Source: JACKIC01 sp964543795 | Lineage (GTDB): Bacteria > Planctomycetota > UBA1135 > UBA2386 | Length of the DNA stretch: 64,000 nucleotides | Assembly (NCBI GenBank): GCA_964543795.1 | Contig: CAZIZN010000002.1 | Location: forward strand, 295,762 to 359,761 | Direction of reading: 5' to 3' | Shown here: one piece after another, positions 55,392 through 63,919 of the stretch | Layout: the number at the start of each line of letters is the position of its first letter | Position numbering within the stretch: position 1 is the first letter of the stretch | Made by a program: the position numbers and the translations under genes | Notes under the pieces: generated by a model | Seen by the model: only the letters and a program-made list of their open reading frames with translations | The model's database searches: none | Told to the model about the DNA's origin: nothing

Positions 55392-55940
55392 TCAGCGCGG
55401 CAGGCTCTCGCCGAAGGCTCGAACCTCCGGGGCCGGGTCGAAGACCGCGGCATGCGCCAGCCCGCCCCATGCGGAATCCGCGGGGGCGACGCGTCGCACG
55501 GCACGGTAGGCGGCCAGGCGGACGACCGGCTCGTCGGCGGCGTCGCCCGCCGCGTGCAGGTCGATCAGGACGTCGGCGTCGTAGTGGAGCACGAGCGCGA
55601 ACGCGGCGACGCGGGGCCGGCGGCGCTCCGGCTCCCGCCGCCACAGATCCACGGCTTCGGCCCGGCGTGCCGACAGTTCGGCGACGAGATGCCCGCGCGC
55701 GTGGGCGTTCAGGTCTGCGGCTACGCCGGCGATGCGATCGAGCAGTTCGCCGAAGGGAGGATCCCGCAGCAGGCGCTGTAAGGCCCGGACATCGCAGTGT
55801 GCTTCGACGCGGGCGATGGCCTGGCGCAGATCCCCGGTGGCGTCGGACCCGGGCGCACGCAGCAACCACAGCGCCCCGCCGATCGTCAGCAGTCCCGTCG
55901 TGATCCCGAGGAGTCGCCGCCGACCTGCTCGCGCGCCCAT
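55392..55940 (-). CDS. Hypothetical membrane-anchored protein
   Basis: A 182-residue protein. A basic start (MGARAGRRRL) and one hydrophobic segment (LGITTGLLTIGGALWLL) suggest an uncleaved N-terminal anchor. The outside part is helical with two HEAT-like pairs (DEPVVRLAAYRAVRRVAPADS, FDPAPEVRAFGESLP). No family was recognised. ATG 55940 was chosen because the longer upstream frame runs into the duplicated 105-bp segment. Confidence 0.6.
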   Translation of the reverse strand: MGARAGRRRLLGITTGLLTIGGALWLLRAPGSDATGDLRQAIARVEAHCDVRALQRLLRDPPFGELLDRIAGVAADLNAHARGHLVAELSARRAEAVDLWRREPERRRPRVAAFALVLHYDADVLIDLHAAGDAADEPVVRLAAYRAVRRVAPADSAWGGLAHAAVFDPAPEVRAFGESLPR

Positions 55941-55962
55941 GGATGCTCCTGTGCCAGGCTGT

Positions 55963-56067
55963 GTGCCAGGCTGCACGACGAGGTCACCAGCCCCGCATCA
56001 GCGCCTGCCGCGTCTCCGCAGTATAGGGACTCGGGAACGCGATGCGTTTGCCGGTGAGCTTCTGCAG
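55963..56067. repeat. 105-bp copy of the 3' end of the selenoprotein candidate gene
   Basis: Matches 58860-58964 with three mismatches in 105 bases. It contains the last 28 or so codons (reading LTGKRxAFPxPYTAETRQAL on the minus strand in the intact copy) and 21 bases beyond the stop. It directly abuts the truncated ygiQ remnant at 56067/56068, marking a rearrangement point. Confidence 0.92.
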
Positions 56068-56330
56068 CCGCCGTGTAGTGGTTGATCATCGAGTCCATGT
56101 TTCCGGCGCTGACCGCGAAGCAGAGCCGGGGCCGGCCGAACTGGCGGAAGGCGTCGGCGGTGTTCCACGCTGGCTGCGGCAGGATCGCGACGCGGAAGCC
56201 TGCGTGTTCGAGCACGCGGCCGAGCAGTGCCGCGGCGAATGACGGGTGGTCGATGTAGGCGTCGCCGCTGACGAACACGACGTAGACTTCGTTCCAGCCG
56301 CGGGCGGTCCAAGGAAGGCCGTCCGGCGGC
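56068..56330 (-). pseudogene. ygiQ: YgiQ-family radical SAM protein, N-terminal remnant
   Basis: The minus strand reads WTARGWNEVYVVFVSGDAYI, then DHPSFAAALLGRVLEHAGFR, FGRPRLCFAVSAGNMDSM and INHYTA. This is the conserved N-terminus of YgiQ (UPF0313), normally a protein of over 550 residues. The similarity stops exactly at the duplicated 105-bp segment, so the radical SAM core is absent. No good start codon precedes it. It is a gene fragment left by rearrangement. Bases 56331-56598 beyond it show no gene. Confidence 0.8.
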
Positions 56331-56598
56331 GACGCTGGAGGCCTTCTTCGCCGAGATCGGTAGCGTCCGAGAGGGCCTCGGGGGCAGGGTTTCGAAGGGT
56401 GCGGTTGGCGGGTTGACGGGAGGTCCTGCGGGGGAGATCGTGGTGGCGTCGGGTTCGGGTGGTCCGAACTGCAGCTTGGAGTTCTTTCCCACAGGGATCA
56501 TCCGGTGCGGGTTCCGGACGGCCCTGGACCCTGGATCGTTGCTCCCCGAGCGGGAGCAATGTGCGGGAACGGCGTCGCGCAAACACGAGGGCAGACCA

Positions 56599-58794
56599 AT
56601 GCTGCGTTCGGGCATCGCATCGGTGGTGTCGTCCCTGGGATTGCTCGGTGGCCTCGTGGCCCAGGGCCCGGTCTGGGTGCAGAAGCCGGTGCTCTCGATG
56701 CGCACCGGGGTGGCGCTCGCGTTCGACGAGGCTCGCGGCTGCGTGGTCCTCTACGGTGGAGACATGCGTGCCCGAGACACGGAAACGTGGGAACGCCACG
56801 GAGTCACATGGACTCGTGTCGGGCACGGCGCGACGCCCGGCCACCGGGACTGGCCAGGTCTGGCGTACGCCGGCGACCAGCGCCGTATCGTGTTGTTCAG
56901 CGGCCGGTACGCGGGCGGCACCGGAGCCGAGACCTGGACGTGGGACGGGGTCGAGTGGTCGCCGGTTCCGACGGCGGTGACGCCGCCGGCGCGCATTGCC
57001 GCGGCCATGTGCTACGACAAGTCGCGCCGGCGCGTCGTGTTGTTCGGCGGACGCGACAACAACTACACCGTCAACAACGGCTTTCTCGGCGACACGTGGG
57101 AGTTCGACGGCGTGACGTGGTCGCAGCGCGTGCAGCCGTCACCGAGCCATCGCGTCACCGCGATGGCGTACGACGGAACGCACCAGCGCACGGTCCTGTT
57201 CGGCGGTCGCGACGCGACGTACTCCGATCGCGACGACACTTGGTTGTGGGACGGCCAGACCTGGACGCGCGCACTCCCGGCGCACATCCCGCCGGCGCGA
57301 GTCAGCCACGCGATGGCGTTCCACGAGTCGCGCGGCGCGGTCGTGGTGTATGGCGGCCTCGGCGGTATCTACGATGTCTGGGAGTGGAACGGCAGCGACT
57401 GGGTGTCGCGCCCACCCGGGCCACAGCGCGTGGGGCACGCGATGACCTACGATCGCGCTCGCCAGCGTCTCGTCGTGGTCGGGACGGACGGCTCCTACAT
57501 GCCGTCGCCGTTCTCGACGCTCGAAGGGGACGGAGCCAACTGGAGCGAGGCGCCCCACGACCCGGGTCCGGAGTCCCTCGTGCAGACCTGTATGTGCTTC
57601 GACGACGCGCGCGGCGTGGCCGTACTCTTCGGCGGCAAGGCGGACCATTCGGTGAAGTCCGACACGTGGGAGTGGGACGGAGCGGCCTGGACCATGCGCC
57701 TCTCGACCGGGCCGAGCGCGCGTTGGGGCGGGGCGATGGCCTGGCACGCCGGGCGCCAGCGTGCGACGCTGTTCGGCGGCTGGACGGGTGGCTGGGCGCT
57801 CGGCGACACCTGGGAATGGGACGGCGCGGCTTGGTCACAGCGCGTCGGCGGACCGGCGGCGCGCATGGGCCACTCGATGGTCTACGACGCCTTGCGCCAA
57901 TGCGTCGTGCTGTTCGGCGGGTGGACCGGCTCTTCGTTATTCGCCGACACGTGGGAGTTGAACGGAGTCGCCTGGTCTCCGCGGTTGCTCGCGAACGGAC
58001 CCAGTGGTCGCGTCTGCGCGGCGATGGCGTACGACGCCGCGCGGGCGCGCACCGTGCTCGTCGGTGGCGAGCCGTATCATCCGTCCGGCTTCGACGACAC
58101 GTGGGAGTGGGACGGCACGCAGTGGCGACAGGCGTTCCCGGCCACGCGCCCGCCGGCCCGTCGCGGCGCCGCGTGCGCGTACGATGCGGCGCTGCAGCGC
58201 ACCGTGGTGTTCGGCGGCTCGATGTGGGCGACGGACTACGACGACTCGTGGGAATGGGACGGCGTGAACTGGACCCTGGTCCCGACGCCGACCGCGCCTG
58301 CGCCGCGTTCCTGGTCGGCGATGACGTGGGACTCCGGGCGACAGCACGCCATCCTCTTCGGCGGCTCTCCGTGGCGCGTCGACACTTGGTTGTATGGACG
58401 GGTTCCCGCGGCGGAGTCGGTTCCTGTCGGCAGCGGCTGCGCGGGCAGCGCCGGCGTGCCGCGGCTGTCGAGCAACCTGCCGACGCTCGGCAACCGCGCG
58501 GTTCTGCTGAACCTGACGAACGCGCCGGCATCAGCGCCTGCGGTCTTCGGGATCGGGGTCGCCGCAGCCAGTCAGCCGCTCGGTGGCGGCTGCACGTCGT
58601 ACGTCGACGACCTCGTCGCGCGGCGGTTCGCGCTGACCGATCCCGCGGGGTTCGCGTCGATGCAGCTTTCGTTGCCGAACGATCCCGTGTTCGCCGGAGT
58701 CACGCTGTGGACCCAGGCTGTCGCGCTCGACGCGCTACGACCGGCGCCCGGGCTCGTGTTGACGGGCGGGCTCGGGCTGCGCATCGGCGAGTGA
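56599..58794 (+). CDS. Secreted Kelch-repeat protein with shared C-terminal module
   Basis: A 731-residue exported protein. ATG 56599 has GAGGG eight bases upstream. The signal peptide covers residues 1-22 (ends GGLVAQ). About ten Kelch-type units follow, each with VVLFGG and DTWEWDGxxW patterns (for example VLFGGWTGSSLFADTWELNG), so one or two beta-propellers are expected. The last 120 residues from VPVGSGCAGSAGVPRL form the module also found at the ends of the proteins at 7004-8368 and 25730-27298. It is probably surface-exposed; the ligand is unknown. Confidence 0.85.
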   Translation: MLRSGIASVVSSLGLLGGLVAQGPVWVQKPVLSMRTGVALAFDEARGCVVLYGGDMRARDTETWERHGVTWTRVGHGATPGHRDWPGLAYAGDQRRIVLFSGRYAGGTGAETWTWDGVEWSPVPTAVTPPARIAAAMCYDKSRRRVVLFGGRDNNYTVNNGFLGDTWEFDGVTWSQRVQPSPSHRVTAMAYDGTHQRTVLFGGRDATYSDRDDTWLWDGQTWTRALPAHIPPARVSHAMAFHESRGAVVVYGGLGGIYDVWEWNGSDWVSRPPGPQRVGHAMTYDRARQRLVVVGTDGSYMPSPFSTLEGDGANWSEAPHDPGPESLVQTCMCFDDARGVAVLFGGKADHSVKSDTWEWDGAAWTMRLSTGPSARWGGAMAWHAGRQRATLFGGWTGGWALGDTWEWDGAAWSQRVGGPAARMGHSMVYDALRQCVVLFGGWTGSSLFADTWELNGVAWSPRLLANGPSGRVCAAMAYDAARARTVLVGGEPYHPSGFDDTWEWDGTQWRQAFPATRPPARRGAACAYDAALQRTVVFGGSMWATDYDDSWEWDGVNWTLVPTPTAPAPRSWSAMTWDSGRQHAILFGGSPWRVDTWLYGRVPAAESVPVGSGCAGSAGVPRLSSNLPTLGNRAVLLNLTNAPASAPAVFGIGVAAASQPLGGGCTSYVDDLVARRFALTDPAGFASMQLSLPNDPVFAGVTLWTQAVALDALRPAPGLVLTGGLGLRIGE

Positions 58795-58859
58795 CACCCG
58801 CTACGAACCGCGACCTCTGCGTCCGGACCTTCATGCCGGGCTCGCACGGCGAGGTGCAC

Positions 58860-58964
58860 GTGCCAGGCTGCGCGACGAGGTCACCAGCCCCGCATCAGCG
58901 CCTGCCGCGTCTCCGCAGTATAGGGACTGGGGAACGCGAGGCGTTTGCCGGTGAGCTTCTGCAG
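58860..58964. repeat. Intact copy of the 105-bp duplicated segment
   Basis: The source copy of the repeat at 55963-56067. It covers the end of the gene at 58881-60014 and 21 bases downstream. Here the segment is part of a complete coding region, so this copy is the likely original. Confidence 0.9.
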
Positions 58965-60014
58965 CGTGTCGTGCACGTTCTTCGCCAGCGCTTCGCACAT
59001 GCGTTGCTCGGCCGCCGCCGCGTCGCCGCCGGGCAGCGGCGGGTACGCCCTGGCCAGGATCGCGACCGCCTCGTCCTTCGCCGCGGGCACGCGTGCGGCG
59101 ATCGCCGCCACCGCCTGGATCGACACGTTGGTGAGGCCGTTGCGGTAGAGGCCGCTCGCCGCGAACGGCGCCATCACCGCCAGCGACGACGCATCGCCGC
59201 ACCGGCCAAGCGCCTTGGTGGCGCGGATGCGCAGCACGTTGGGGTTCTCGCTGCGGGCCGGGTCGCGCACGAGGCCGTGCAGCGCGTCGCGCGCGCCGGC
59301 GTCGCCGTGCTCGGCGAGCACGTCGCAGACGAGGCCGCGGATCTGGTCGTTCGGCAGCGCCAGCAGCCAGCCGCTCTCCGGCACGAGGTCCTTCGGCGCC
59401 TGCCTGGCGACGAGCTGCAGCGCGCGGAACGCGACGACACGGTCCTCGTGCCGCAGGTGTTTCCTGGCGGTGGCGACGTCGGCGTCCTGCTCGAGACTGC
59501 GGGCGAGCGCGTCGGCGTTCGCCAGTTCCGCGACGGTCGGCTTCGCCGGTCCCGCCGCGACCTTCGCCTTGCCGACCGCGGCGCGGAACGACGGCAGGCT
59601 GCGGCCGGTGTCGCCGATCTTCTCCAGGGTGAACGGGTCGACGAGGAAGTGCTGGGGCCAGGAGCTGATGCCGAAGCGGATCGCGACGCGTTCGGCGGCG
59701 CGATCGGCCTCGCTCTGCGAGAAGTCCTGGAACAGGTACATCCACACCACGCCGTCGTAGTCCGCCGCGAGCTCCTTGTCGGAGAGGAGACCCCTCTCCA
59801 TCACGACGCAGTGGGGTCAATACGTCTTCGTCGAGTAGACGAAGATCGGCTTGTTCGCGGCGAGGGCGGCGGCGCGCGCGGCGGCGAAGTCGGTGACCCA
59901 GGGCGGGCCCGCGGGCGGCGACTTGCTGGAGTGGGCGTCGCTGACCTGGGCCGGCAGCAGGCCGGCCAGGGCGAAAAGGAGCACGGGGAAGGCGGCGATG
60001 CGGGTGGCGCTCAT
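58881..60014 (-). CDS. Candidate selenoprotein: secreted thioredoxin-fold protein with UPHC motif and HEAT-like repeats
   Basis: Reading through one in-frame TGA gives 377 residues. The signal peptide is MSATRIAAFPVLLFALAGLL, ending PAQ. The thioredoxin-like part follows: NKPIFVYSTKTY, then TGA (59817-59819, residue 66), then PHCVVMERGLLSDKELAADY. In homologues of this fold the site is the first Cys of CPHC, so U66-P-H-C69 is expected. WMYLFQDFSQ and the cis-Pro-like SSWPQHFLVDP complete the fold. Residues 170-350 are HEAT-like helical pairs. A hairpin with a GGUCU loop lies 24 bases after the TGA (59781-59799). The alternatives are a point mutation TGC to TGA or a sequencing error; the hairpin argues for selenocysteine. 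It likely acts as a periplasmic thiol or selenol oxidoreductase. Confidence 0.78.
59781..59799 (-). promoter_or_regulatory. Putative bacterial SECIS element
   Basis: On the minus strand GGAGAGG (59799-59793) and CCTCTCC (59787-59781) form a perfect 7-bp stem around GGTCT (59792-59788). The loop begins 24 bases after the TGA. SelB-binding hairpins of bacteria have a G-G-U in the apical loop at about 16-37 bases from the UGA; the fdhF element of E. coli carries the same GGUCU. It lies inside coding sequence, as bacterial SECIS elements do. Confidence 0.7.
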
Positions 60015-60151
60015 GCGCCGCCACGATAGCGGTCGCGAGGTCGTGCGGCCCGTGTCGACGGCCGTCGCGGCAGAACGTGGCGCCGGCCCGGGCTCGCCGG
60101 GCGGACGGGCTCGGCGCGGCCGTCGTTGCACGGCCGATCGAGCGTCCGGGA

Positions 60152-60544
60152 TCAGACGCCTCGTCGGCGCTCCGTTCCCGCGCCGCGGTCACCGCGCAGC
60201 GCGCGTCCCCGCCAGATGCCGACGAGGGTTGCAGCGTGGAAGGCGGCGATCCCGAGGTTGCTGACCACGACGGGGTTGGTCCACGTGCCGACGGTCAGGG
60301 GAGTGGTCAGTTTGTAGACGACCTGCAACGCGAGCAGCGCAGCGACCGGCTCGGGTTCCCGCGAGAACAGGAGCAGCGCGGAGAGCAGACCGATCGCCAC
60401 GTAGACCGAGAGCAGGATGCCGCGCGCCGCGGTGTCGTCGCCGTAGCTGGCCCGAGCCCAGCTCGCGTCGGCGACGAGGCCGCCGCACACGGGCACCAGG
60501 ACCGCGAGGTTCAGGACCAGGGACAGGGTGATCCACGTGCGCAT
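60152..60544 (-). CDS. Small four-helix membrane protein
   Basis: A 130-residue inner-membrane protein with four hydrophobic segments (about 5-25, 45-65, 68-85 and 95-112), including ITLSLVLNLAVLVPVCGGLV and LLSVYVAIGLLSALLLF. The C-terminus is basic. No family was recognised. ATG 60544 was chosen because the longer frame upstream encodes Arg-rich low-complexity sequence. It is upstream of the selenoprotein candidate on the same strand, 137 bases apart. Confidence 0.65.
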   Translation of the reverse strand: MRTWITLSLVLNLAVLVPVCGGLVADASWARASYGDDTAARGILLSVYVAIGLLSALLLFSREPEPVAALLALQVVYKLTTPLTVGTWTNPVVVSNLGIAAFHAATLVGIWRGRALRGDRGAGTERRRGV

Positions 60545-60825
60545 GCGAGTTCGCCTGCGGCGGTCGCCGACGGGTCGGGTGGGACGCGCCGCGAAGCGCG
60601 CGCGGCGGCCGCCGACGTCGCGCCCGTCGGCCGCGCACGCCTCCGCACGCCGCTCGTAGAACCCGTGGCGCGGACGTTCAAGCCCGGGTGCGATCGCCTG
60701 CGCCCCGCGGTGGCGACGCAAGCCGCACCGAGACCCGCCGAAAGAACACGGCGACGCGCGGCTTTCCTCCGCAGGGGCCGCCGCTATCGTGGCACGGCCC
60801 GATTCCGTCCAGCCCGCCGCACAGC

Positions 60826-61995
60826 ATGAGCGACCTCTACAAGGCCCTCGACTTCTACGACGTCGACTCACTCTACTCCGACGAGGAGCGCATGATCCGC
60901 GACACGGTGCGGTCGTGGGTCTCCGACCGGTTCATGCCGGTCATCGAGGAGCACAACCGCAATGCGACGTTCCCGACGCACCTGATCCCCGAACTCGGCG
61001 AACTGGGCGTCTACGGCGCGTCGCTGACCGGCTACGGCTGCGCGGGCCTGTCGCCGATCGCCAGCGGGCTCATCTGCCAGGAACTCGAACGCGGTGACTC
61101 GGGCCTGCGTTCGTTCGTGTCGGTGCAGGGTTCGCTCTGCATGTATCCGATCTGGGCCTACGGGACCGAGGAGCAGAAGCAGCGCTACCTGCCGAAGATG
61201 GCGACCGGCGAACTGATCGGCTGCTTCGGCCTCACCGAAGCCGACTTCGGCAGCAACCCCGGCGGCATGCTGACCAAGGCGGTCGCCGACGGCGACCACT
61301 ACGTGCTCAACGGCAGCAAGTACTGGATCACCAACGGCAGCTGCGCCGACGTCGCGGTCGTCTGGGCCAAGCTCGACGGCGTCGTGCGGGGCTTCCTCGT
61401 CGACAAGGGCACGAAGGGCTATCAGGGCCGGCCGATCAAGAACAAGTTCTCGCTGCGTGCGTCGGACACCAGCGAGCTGATCCTCGAGGACGTGCGCATC
61501 CCCAAGTCGCAGATGCTGCCGGGCGTCGAGGGCCTGAAGGGGCCGCTCGGCTGCCTGACCCAGGCGCGCTACGGCATCGCGTTCGGCGCGGTCGGCGCCG
61601 CCCAGGCGGCGTTCGACGAGGCGTGCCGCTACAGCCAGATGCGCATCATGTTCGACAAGCCGATCGCGCGCTTCCAGCTGGTGCAGAACAAGCTCGTCTG
61701 GATGGCCAACGAGATCACCAAGGCGCAGCTCTTGTGCTGGAAGCTCGGCAAGATGAAGGAGGCCGGCACGATGCAGCACTACCACGTGTCGCTCGCCAAG
61801 CGCAACTCGTGCTGGATGGCGCTCGAGTGCTGCCGGCTGGGCCGCGACATCCTCGGCGCCAACGGCATCACCGACGAGTACCAGATGATGCGCCACATGT
61901 GCAACCTCGAGTCGGTCATCACCTACGAGGGCACGCACGACATCCACGCGCTGATCGTCGGCCGCCAGTTGACCGGCGTCGACGCCATCATGTAG
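60826..61995 (+). CDS. Acyl-CoA dehydrogenase, glutaryl-CoA dehydrogenase-like
   Basis: A 389-residue FAD enzyme. The N-terminal helical domain is followed by CFGLTEADFGSNPGGM, YVLNGSKYWITNGSCADVAVVW, ILEDVRIPKSQMLPG and LESVITYEGTHDIHALIVGR. The Glu of YEGTHDIH is the catalytic base of the glutaryl-CoA dehydrogenase branch, which both oxidises and decarboxylates glutaryl-CoA in lysine and tryptophan breakdown. A short-chain acyl-CoA substrate is the alternative. ATG 60826 was chosen; the longer frame upstream is Arg-rich shadow. Confidence 0.9.
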   Translation: MSDLYKALDFYDVDSLYSDEERMIRDTVRSWVSDRFMPVIEEHNRNATFPTHLIPELGELGVYGASLTGYGCAGLSPIASGLICQELERGDSGLRSFVSVQGSLCMYPIWAYGTEEQKQRYLPKMATGELIGCFGLTEADFGSNPGGMLTKAVADGDHYVLNGSKYWITNGSCADVAVVWAKLDGVVRGFLVDKGTKGYQGRPIKNKFSLRASDTSELILEDVRIPKSQMLPGVEGLKGPLGCLTQARYGIAFGAVGAAQAAFDEACRYSQMRIMFDKPIARFQLVQNKLVWMANEITKAQLLCWKLGKMKEAGTMQHYHVSLAKRNSCWMALECCRLGRDILGANGITDEYQMMRHMCNLESVITYEGTHDIHALIVGRQLTGVDAIM

Positions 61996-62037
61996 CCGTC
62001 GGTCGTGCTCCGGCGCGACGCCGATCGCTCAGCTCCG

Positions 62038-63138
62038 ATGACGAGGCTCCGGCTGCTGCACGTGCTCGCCGAGACCGGCTACTCGGGCGGCGAGACGCAG
62101 CTCCGGCTGCTGATCGAGCACTTCGCGCGGGCAGGGCACGAGAACCACGTGCTGCTCGCTCCCGGCGCGAAGTTCGCCGCCGTCGCACACGAACTCGGCG
62201 CCGTCGTGCACGAGGCGCCGTTGCGGCGCTGGTGGCGGCCCGACCTGTGGTGGAAGTTGCGCAGGGCCTACCGCGCCGCGCGGCCGGACGTGATCCACTT
62301 CGCGTGCGGGCGCTCGCTGCTGCTCGGCGGCCTCGCCGCGCGCGGGCTACGGGCCGGGAAGTTCACGATCCGGCGCATCGACTACCCGATCCGGCGGGGC
62401 CTGCTCGGCGGCTGGCGCTACACGTGGCTCGTCGACCACACGATCGCGATCAGCCGCGCGATCCGGCAGCGGCTGCTCGACGCCGGTGTGCGTGGCGACC
62501 GCATCACGCTCGTGCACGACGGCATCGATCCGGGGCCTTGGACGGGGCTGCAGGAGCACAAGGCGGCCGCCCGCGCACGGCTCGGCATCGCCACCGATGC
62601 GCAGGTGATCGCCTGCGTCGGCGTGCTGCGGCCGCGCAAGGGCCAGCACGTGCTGCTCGAGGCGTTCGCTGCCGTCGCCGCGGACTTTCCGCGCGCGGTG
62701 CTGTTCGTCGCCGGGGGCGGCAGCGAACACGGCCGACTGCGCGCGCAGGCGGCGCGGCTCGGTCTCGCGGAGCGCGTGTTCCTGCCGGGGCCCGTGAAGC
62801 CCGTGCACGACGTCTACGCGGCGGCCGACGTGTTCGCGATGCCGTCGTTCCACGAGGGGCTCTGCAACGCGTGCCTCGAAGCGGGGTTCGCGGCGCTGCC
62901 GCAGGTCGTCAGCGACGCCGGCGGCAACGACGAGATCGTGCTCGATGGCCGCACCGGCGCGGTGGTCGCCAAGGGCGACGTCGCGGCGCTGGCCGCGGGG
63001 CTGGCGCGCTACCTCGCCGATCCCGCGCTCGGCGTGCAGCACGGCGAGGCCGGGCGCGAACACTGTCTGGCGCACTTCACCGTCGATCGACTGGGGCCCG
63101 AGGTCGAAGCCGTCGTGCAGCGGATCTTCGCCCGCTAG
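62038..63138 (+). CDS. Glycosyltransferase family 4
   Basis: A 366-residue GT-B fold enzyme. LLHVLAETGYSGGETQLRLL opens the acceptor domain. ITLVHDGIDPGPW, IACVGVLRPRKGQHVLLEAF, AADVFAMPSFHEGLCNACLEA and the E-x7-E-type segment following it, then VVSDAGGNDEIV, form the nucleotide-sugar domain. It transfers a sugar from a nucleotide donor, probably to LPS or another surface glycan. It begins 42 bases after the dehydrogenase gene. Confidence 0.9.
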   Translation: MTRLRLLHVLAETGYSGGETQLRLLIEHFARAGHENHVLLAPGAKFAAVAHELGAVVHEAPLRRWWRPDLWWKLRRAYRAARPDVIHFACGRSLLLGGLAARGLRAGKFTIRRIDYPIRRGLLGGWRYTWLVDHTIAISRAIRQRLLDAGVRGDRITLVHDGIDPGPWTGLQEHKAAARARLGIATDAQVIACVGVLRPRKGQHVLLEAFAAVAADFPRAVLFVAGGGSEHGRLRAQAARLGLAERVFLPGPVKPVHDVYAAADVFAMPSFHEGLCNACLEAGFAALPQVVSDAGGNDEIVLDGRTGAVVAKGDVAALAAGLARYLADPALGVQHGEAGREHCLAHFTVDRLGPEVEAVVQRIFAR

Positions 63139-63145
63139 CGGCTCG

Positions 63146-63919
63146 CTAGGCGTGCTCGCGTCGGATCCGGGCCGCCCGCGCACCCGACCAGATCCCGTAG
63201 ACCGTGTGCGCGATCGGCATCAGGAAGTAGACGAGCCCTGCGATGCCCGGGTTGTTCCCGATCCAGACGACGCCGATCGAGAGCGCGGCGATGCCGCACG
63301 TGATCGCGTGGGCACCCAGCGACGAGCGCGTCAGGAACCGTTCGAGCCGGTCGAGTTCGAGGTCGCTGCGGCGCTGCCACGCCCAGGCGAGCATCAGCGC
63401 CTGCGTGCCGAACACGCCGATCACGGCCGCCCCGTAGTAGGTCATCATGCTGCCGCGCTGCGCCAGCTCGGGCACGAACTCGACTCCGGGCGGCACCGCG
63501 AACATCGCCCGCACGTCGCCGCCGGTCGCGAGCCCGAACAGGAACGTCGCCAGGAACTTCAGCGGGAACGCGAGGAACAGCACTAGGAACAGGTACGCCG
63601 CGTTGAGCACCTGGATCGGCAGGTCCTCGAGGCCGTAGCGCCGGAAGAACAGGTAGTGGTAGCGCCACGCCAGCATCAGCATCGCGAAGCAGGCGAGGAA
63701 GACCGGCAGCTCGGCGGCGGTACGCCAGAGGTCGTGGAACGTCGAAGGCACCTCCGTGCGCACGACGAGCAGCGTGATCGTGAGTGCGAACACCCCGTCG
63801 GATAGTCCTTCGAGGCGCGACACCTCGCCGCCGCGCCAACGGAACATAGGGTCGGTGGGGACCTTCCTGCCGAACAGGTGCTCGCGGATCATCGTCGGCC
63901 TCGGGGGTGGCGGCGTCAT
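63146..63919 (-). CDS. TMEM175-family potassium channel
   Basis: A 257-residue membrane protein with six hydrophobic segments. The first helix carries RLEGLSDGVFALTITLLVV, which matches the R-x3-FSD-x-VFA signature of bacterial TMEM175 channels, with Leu in place of Phe. Helices 2-6 include LPVFLACFAMLMLAWRYHYLF and AHAITCGIAALSIGVVWIG. Bacterial members have one six-helix unit and form tetramers. ATG 63919 was used; ATG 63892 is also possible. It is convergent with the glycosyltransferase gene, only seven bases apart. Confidence 0.85.
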   Translation of the reverse strand: MTPPPPRPTMIREHLFGRKVPTDPMFRWRGGEVSRLEGLSDGVFALTITLLVVRTEVPSTFHDLWRTAAELPVFLACFAMLMLAWRYHYLFFRRYGLEDLPIQVLNAAYLFLVLFLAFPLKFLATFLFGLATGGDVRAMFAVPPGVEFVPELAQRGSMMTYYGAAVIGVFGTQALMLAWAWQRRSDLELDRLERFLTRSSLGAHAITCGIAALSIGVVWIGNNPGIAGLVYFLMPIAHTVYGIWSGARAARIRREHA

